Assembly: GCA_900554205.1 (NCBI GenBank)
Contig: USGM01000124.1
Coordinates: forward strand, 1 to 8,368
DNA: 8,368 nucleotides
Source of the DNA: an uncultured Lachnospiraceae bacterium
Lineage (GTDB): Bacteria; Bacillota; Clostridia; Lachnospirales; Lachnospiraceae
Direction: 5' to 3'
Part shown: piece by piece, positions 5,818 to 8,368 of the stretch
How the letters are laid out: every line of letters starts with the position of its first letter
How positions within the stretch are numbered: the stretch's first letter is position 1
The notes under the pieces: model-generated
What the model was told of the DNA's origin: nothing
Databases searched by the model: none
The model's input: the letters and a program-made list of their open reading frames with translations, nothing else
Made by a program: the position numbers and the translations under genes

Positions 5818-6849
5818 TTATCGGTGGGGCTTAAGGAGCTTCCTCCGCAGCCACCCGGAGAATCGTTTTTCAATGATCTCATACCCGAAGAGCGCAAGAA
5901 TCGTGCTGACGGCAAAGCAGACAGCGACACCTAAGAACGCGCGGGGAGACGCGGCACTGAAATCGAATACTTTTCTGTCAAGAAAGGTAACCGGATAATA
6001 ATGGATCAGATACAGCGAAAAACTGATGTCGCCTAAACGGGTGAGTGCGCCCGGCATGTTCCGGTACAGACCGATCAGGAAGAAGCACAGGAGGATGACC
6101 AGTGCGGGAAGCCCCCACAGAATGGGTCTGCGGAAGCCTATCGCATCTGCATATTGTCTGGTGACCAGAAGTCCTGTAAAGCATAATGTCGCCGTAATAA
6201 AGGAAAAAGTCAACAGGAGGCGCGGAAGCTTTCCTGACATATGCAGGGTATAGAGCCTGTGGCAGATATGCTGTGCCATCATTCCAAGGATAAATTCCAG
6301 CATGACGGGATCGCCGTAAAAGCTTAAGAACGGCGAAACGGATGGGAAAAGTGCCGCCAGCAAAACAGTAAGCATCAACAGACCGCTGCAGATCAGACCG
6401 CGGTATTTATGACTGATCTTAAAAGAAATATAAAATAAAATATAAAAGAAGATTTCGCAATTTATTGTCCAGCCGATCCGCAGCAGGGGCTGAAATAATC
6501 CGCCGCCGATGTTGAAAGGAATGAAGAAAAGGCTCTTGACCAGGAGTACCGGGTCTGCCTTTGTCTGCGCGAACAGACCGGGCGCGAGCAGTAAAAGGGC
6601 ATAGGTTACGAGCGTCATCAGCCAGTAGAAGGGTACAATCCGGATGAGGCGCTTGGAGAGGAAGTGATCCGTACTTTTCTGTGTGGAAAACAGGATCATG
6701 AATCCACTGATACAGAAAAAGATGTCAACACCAAAGGCTCCACAGTTCAGAAAACGGATATGTTCCAGCACTACAAAAAGCGCGGCAATGCCGCGCAGCG
6801 CCTGTATACTGTTAAATTTTGCCGCGTAAAAATCATTCTCTCTGTTCAT
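5818..6849 (-). CDS. Acyltransferase-3 (OafA/WecH-type) membrane protein
   Basis: A 343-residue polytopic membrane protein with about ten hydrophobic helices. The N-terminal signature FNSIQALRGIAALFVVLEHIRFL contains the invariant Arg-Gly (R19-G20) and catalytic-type His H30. It is followed by AFGVDIFFCISGFMI (38-52), the second family block, and near the C-terminus by DISFSLYLIHYYPV. The family transfers acetyl or other acyl groups to exported sugars, lipids or peptides; the acceptor here cannot be told, and no glycan locus is visible alongside. The start is set at ATG 6849 because the homologous block begins about 12 residues later and no other in-frame Met lies between. The frame is open back to 7050, but that extension runs into the divergent gene. 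The gene has a near-perfect promoter but almost no leader and no clear ribosome binding site. Confidence 0.88.
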   Translation of the reverse strand: MNRENDFYAAKFNSIQALRGIAALFVVLEHIRFLNCGAFGVDIFFCISGFMILFSTQKSTDHFLSKRLIRIVPFYWLMTLVTYALLLLAPGLFAQTKADPVLLVKSLFFIPFNIGGGLFQPLLRIGWTINCEIFFYILFYISFKISHKYRGLICSGLLMLTVLLAALFPSVSPFLSFYGDPVMLEFILGMMAQHICHRLYTLHMSGKLPRLLLTFSFITATLCFTGLLVTRQYADAIGFRRPILWGLPALVILLCFFLIGLYRNMPGALTRLGDISFSLYLIHYYPVTFLDRKVFDFSAASPRAFLGVAVCFAVSTILALFGYEIIEKRFSGWLRRKLLKPHR

Positions 6850-6855
6850 GTCTTC

Positions 6856-6884
6856 ATTATAGCATCCGGAGCCGTCTTTGCAAA
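6856..6884 (-). promoter_or_regulatory. Extended -10 promoter of the acyltransferase, possibly giving a leaderless mRNA
   Basis: On the minus strand a perfect TATAAT (6861-6856) is preceded by TGC (extended -10) and, 17 nt upstream, by TTTGCA (6884-6879); TTGCAA with a 16-nt spacer is an equal choice. Only six bases (GAAGAC) separate the TATAAT from the ATG at 6849, which places the expected start site at or next to the initiation codon. Confidence 0.55.
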
Positions 6885-6908
6885 CAGAGATATTTCTTAA
6901 ATTTTCCC

Positions 6909-6937
6909 TTGCGATTCTCAGGGCATGAAGATAAAAT
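6909..6937 (+). promoter_or_regulatory. Promoter of the TPR-GGDEF gene
   Basis: TTGCGA (6909-6914) and TAAAAT (6932-6937) are separated by 17 nt, matching 4/6 and 5/6 of consensus. The start site would be near 6944, giving a leader of about 42 nt. It is divergent from the acyltransferase promoter, with the two -35 boxes about 24 nt apart. Confidence 0.5.
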
Positions 6938-6985
6938 GGAAATAGTTGCATGATACAAAAGAAGTAGGAAAGGCGGGTGACAGAG

Positions 6986-8368
6986 ATGGCGAAAAAGGAT
7001 AGCGATCTGACTGTTTGGATAGACATCATTGAGAAAAAGATCGCAAGCACATCGGGAGTACAGCTGGAGGATATACAGAATGCTCTGTCACATATTACAG
7101 AAGAGAAGGACAGGGGATTGTACGGCTGCTGTAATTATTATATGGCGTACTATTTTCTGAGGAATGGAAGGCAGGATGAATGTCTCGGGTATCTGAACGA
7201 GAGCATCCGCTGCCTGATCGGCTCGGACAGGGAGGACAGCGTTTCCAGATGCTATAACCTGCTTGGTGTTGTCGCGCACGGGCAGAACAATCTGCTGCTG
7301 GCAGCCGAGCAGTATGAGAAAGCTTTAATCTATGCCGAGAAGTACGAGAATCATTTTATTAAACTGGTGGTCGTCACGAACCTTGCGGATGTGTATTACC
7401 GTATCGGCGCTTATGAGAAAGCCTTTGAATGTTACCGTATCGGCATGGAGGAATACGAAAAATCCGAGAATGACACCGCAATCGGAATGCATAATTATAT
7501 GTTGATCCTTGCCGGTTATGGATATTGCCTTGCGATGGCTGGAAAGCTGGAGGAGGCGGGCAGTGTGGCAAAGCAGCTTTATGCCATGGAGAGCGGAAAG
7601 CACTCGGCTCAGTTCCCGAAGCTGAATGCTTATACGTTTTTTGCGCTGCTCTGTTTTAAACTGGGAGATCAGGACGACGCGGAGGATTGCCTTAAAATTG
7701 CAGTGCAGGAGGCAGAGGGGCGGAAGAATGCAACAGAGGATGTAGATAGCTTTATGAATCTGTTTGATCTTTTGATTCTGATGAAGCAGTATGCGTATCT
7801 GAGCAGGGTGCTTGATTTCATAGAACCGCTGGCGGCATCTGAAAATAATGAAGGCTTTCTACTGCAGATGCTGGCCTATCGGCTGGAATACTGCGGAGCC
7901 GCCATGAGCGATGGGGAATATGAAAACAGCGCCCGGGTCTTCTTCAAAATAAAAGAACGATATGAAAACAAGGAGTATGGTCAGATCCTGAACATGATGG
8001 AGATGAGAAACCGGTTGTTTCATATTGAGGAGGAGCAGCAGCTTCTGGAACGGCAGAACACAAGGCTGCTGTATCAGGCGGATCACGATGAGCTCTCCGG
8101 TGTACACAACAGGGGCTGCCTGAACCGGTATGCGGAGGATGCGTTTGAACAGGCATTACGCCAGCAGAAGAAGCTTGGGGTGCTGTTTGTGGATATTGAC
8201 TATTTTAAGCAGATGAACGATGCCTACGGACACGGCAGAGGGGATGAATGCATTCGGGCTGTTGCAGACAGTATACAGGAATGTGTCCCGGGGGATTTTG
8301 TGGCGAGATATGGCGGTGATGAGTTTGTTGTAATCACTTTGGATCAGGACGAACAGACCATCACAGAC
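6986..8368 (+). CDS. TPR-repeat diguanylate cyclase (GGDEF), 3' truncated by the window end
   Basis: An open frame of 461 codons without a stop. No signal peptide or membrane helix is seen, so it is cytoplasmic. Residues about 45-330 are helical repeats of TPR type; the clearest units are at about 84-118 (NLLGVVAHGQNNLLLAAEQY), 125-160 (NLADVYYRIGAYEKAFECY) and 168-202. A charged linker helix (about 336-365) leads to the GGDEF domain: DELSGVHNR (368-376, the DxLTGLxNR block), metal-site VDIDYFK (402-408, D403), NDAYGHGRGD (411-420) and the active-site loop GGDEF at 443-447. It should make c-di-GMP from two GTP, with the TPR array as the likely protein- or ligand-sensing input. The primary inhibitory I-site (RxxD) reads VPGD (434-437), so the Arg is missing. 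The C-terminal end of the domain and anything beyond it lie outside the window. The ATG at 6986 is preceded by a G-rich but imperfect site (AGGAAAGGCGGG, from 6966). Confidence 0.93.
   Translation, partial: MAKKDSDLTVWIDIIEKKIASTSGVQLEDIQNALSHITEEKDRGLYGCCNYYMAYYFLRNGRQDECLGYLNESIRCLIGSDREDSVSRCYNLLGVVAHGQNNLLLAAEQYEKALIYAEKYENHFIKLVVVTNLADVYYRIGAYEKAFECYRIGMEEYEKSENDTAIGMHNYMLILAGYGYCLAMAGKLEEAGSVAKQLYAMESGKHSAQFPKLNAYTFFALLCFKLGDQDDAEDCLKIAVQEAEGRKNATEDVDSFMNLFDLLILMKQYAYLSRVLDFIEPLAASENNEGFLLQMLAYRLEYCGAAMSDGEYENSARVFFKIKERYENKEYGQILNMMEMRNRLFHIEEEQQLLERQNTRLLYQADHDELSGVHNRGCLNRYAEDAFEQALRQQKKLGVLFVDIDYFKQMNDAYGHGRGDECIRAVADSIQECVPGDFVARYGGDEFVVITLDQDEQTITD

Noticed and set aside
6850..7050. 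Upstream extension of the acyltransferase (67 more codons)
   Set aside because: It covers both divergent promoters and the start of the TPR-GGDEF gene, and adds residues with no family similarity.

Overview
The window looks like chromosomal DNA of a Gram-positive clostridial anaerobe, most likely a Lachnospiraceae-type gut Firmicute. The evidence is a DUF4364-family protein (a clostridial family), a single-domain bacterial malic enzyme, strong GGAGG-type ribosome binding sites, sigma-A-like promoters, and the gene-family mix. Base composition is roughly balanced and looks even across the genes. I see no rRNA, tRNA, insertion sequence, CRISPR array or phage gene.

Layout. Positions 1-270 hold the 3' end of an open frame that resembles an internally deleted Lachnospiraceae Rpn/PD-(D/E)XK-type nuclease-family gene. 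A good promoter whose start-site region is covered by a 20-bp perfect palindrome (312-359) precedes a tight plus-strand cluster: a small three-helix VanZ-like membrane protein (380-793), an NYN-domain putative RNase with two LOTUS/OST-HTH modules (811-1764), and the replication-fork AAA+ ATPase RarA (1780-3117). rarA ends in a CTAG that is also the stop codon of the convergent gene.

The minus strand then carries a three-gene operon, read right to left: malic enzyme (5720-4569), a TIGR01212/YhcC-type radical SAM protein (4558-3626) and a DUF4364 winged-helix protein (3629-3114). Gaps are 10 nt and then a 4-nt ATGA overlap. Its promoter lies at 5774-5802. Upstream of it, also on the minus strand, is an acyltransferase-3 membrane protein (6849-5818). 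That gene is divergent from a TPR-GGDEF diguanylate cyclase (6986 to beyond the window end), with face-to-face promoters in the 136-bp gap.

How the genes may work together. The malic enzyme operon is probably housekeeping carbon metabolism carrying a radical SAM enzyme and a putative regulator. The most suggestive arrangement is the membrane protein / RNA-binding nuclease / RarA cluster under an operator-like palindrome; it may connect RNA processing to replication-fork maintenance, but this is inference from proximity. The acyltransferase-diguanylate cyclase pair would fit control of a surface or exported glycan by c-di-GMP, again from proximity only. No unmistakable new defence or mobile system is visible.
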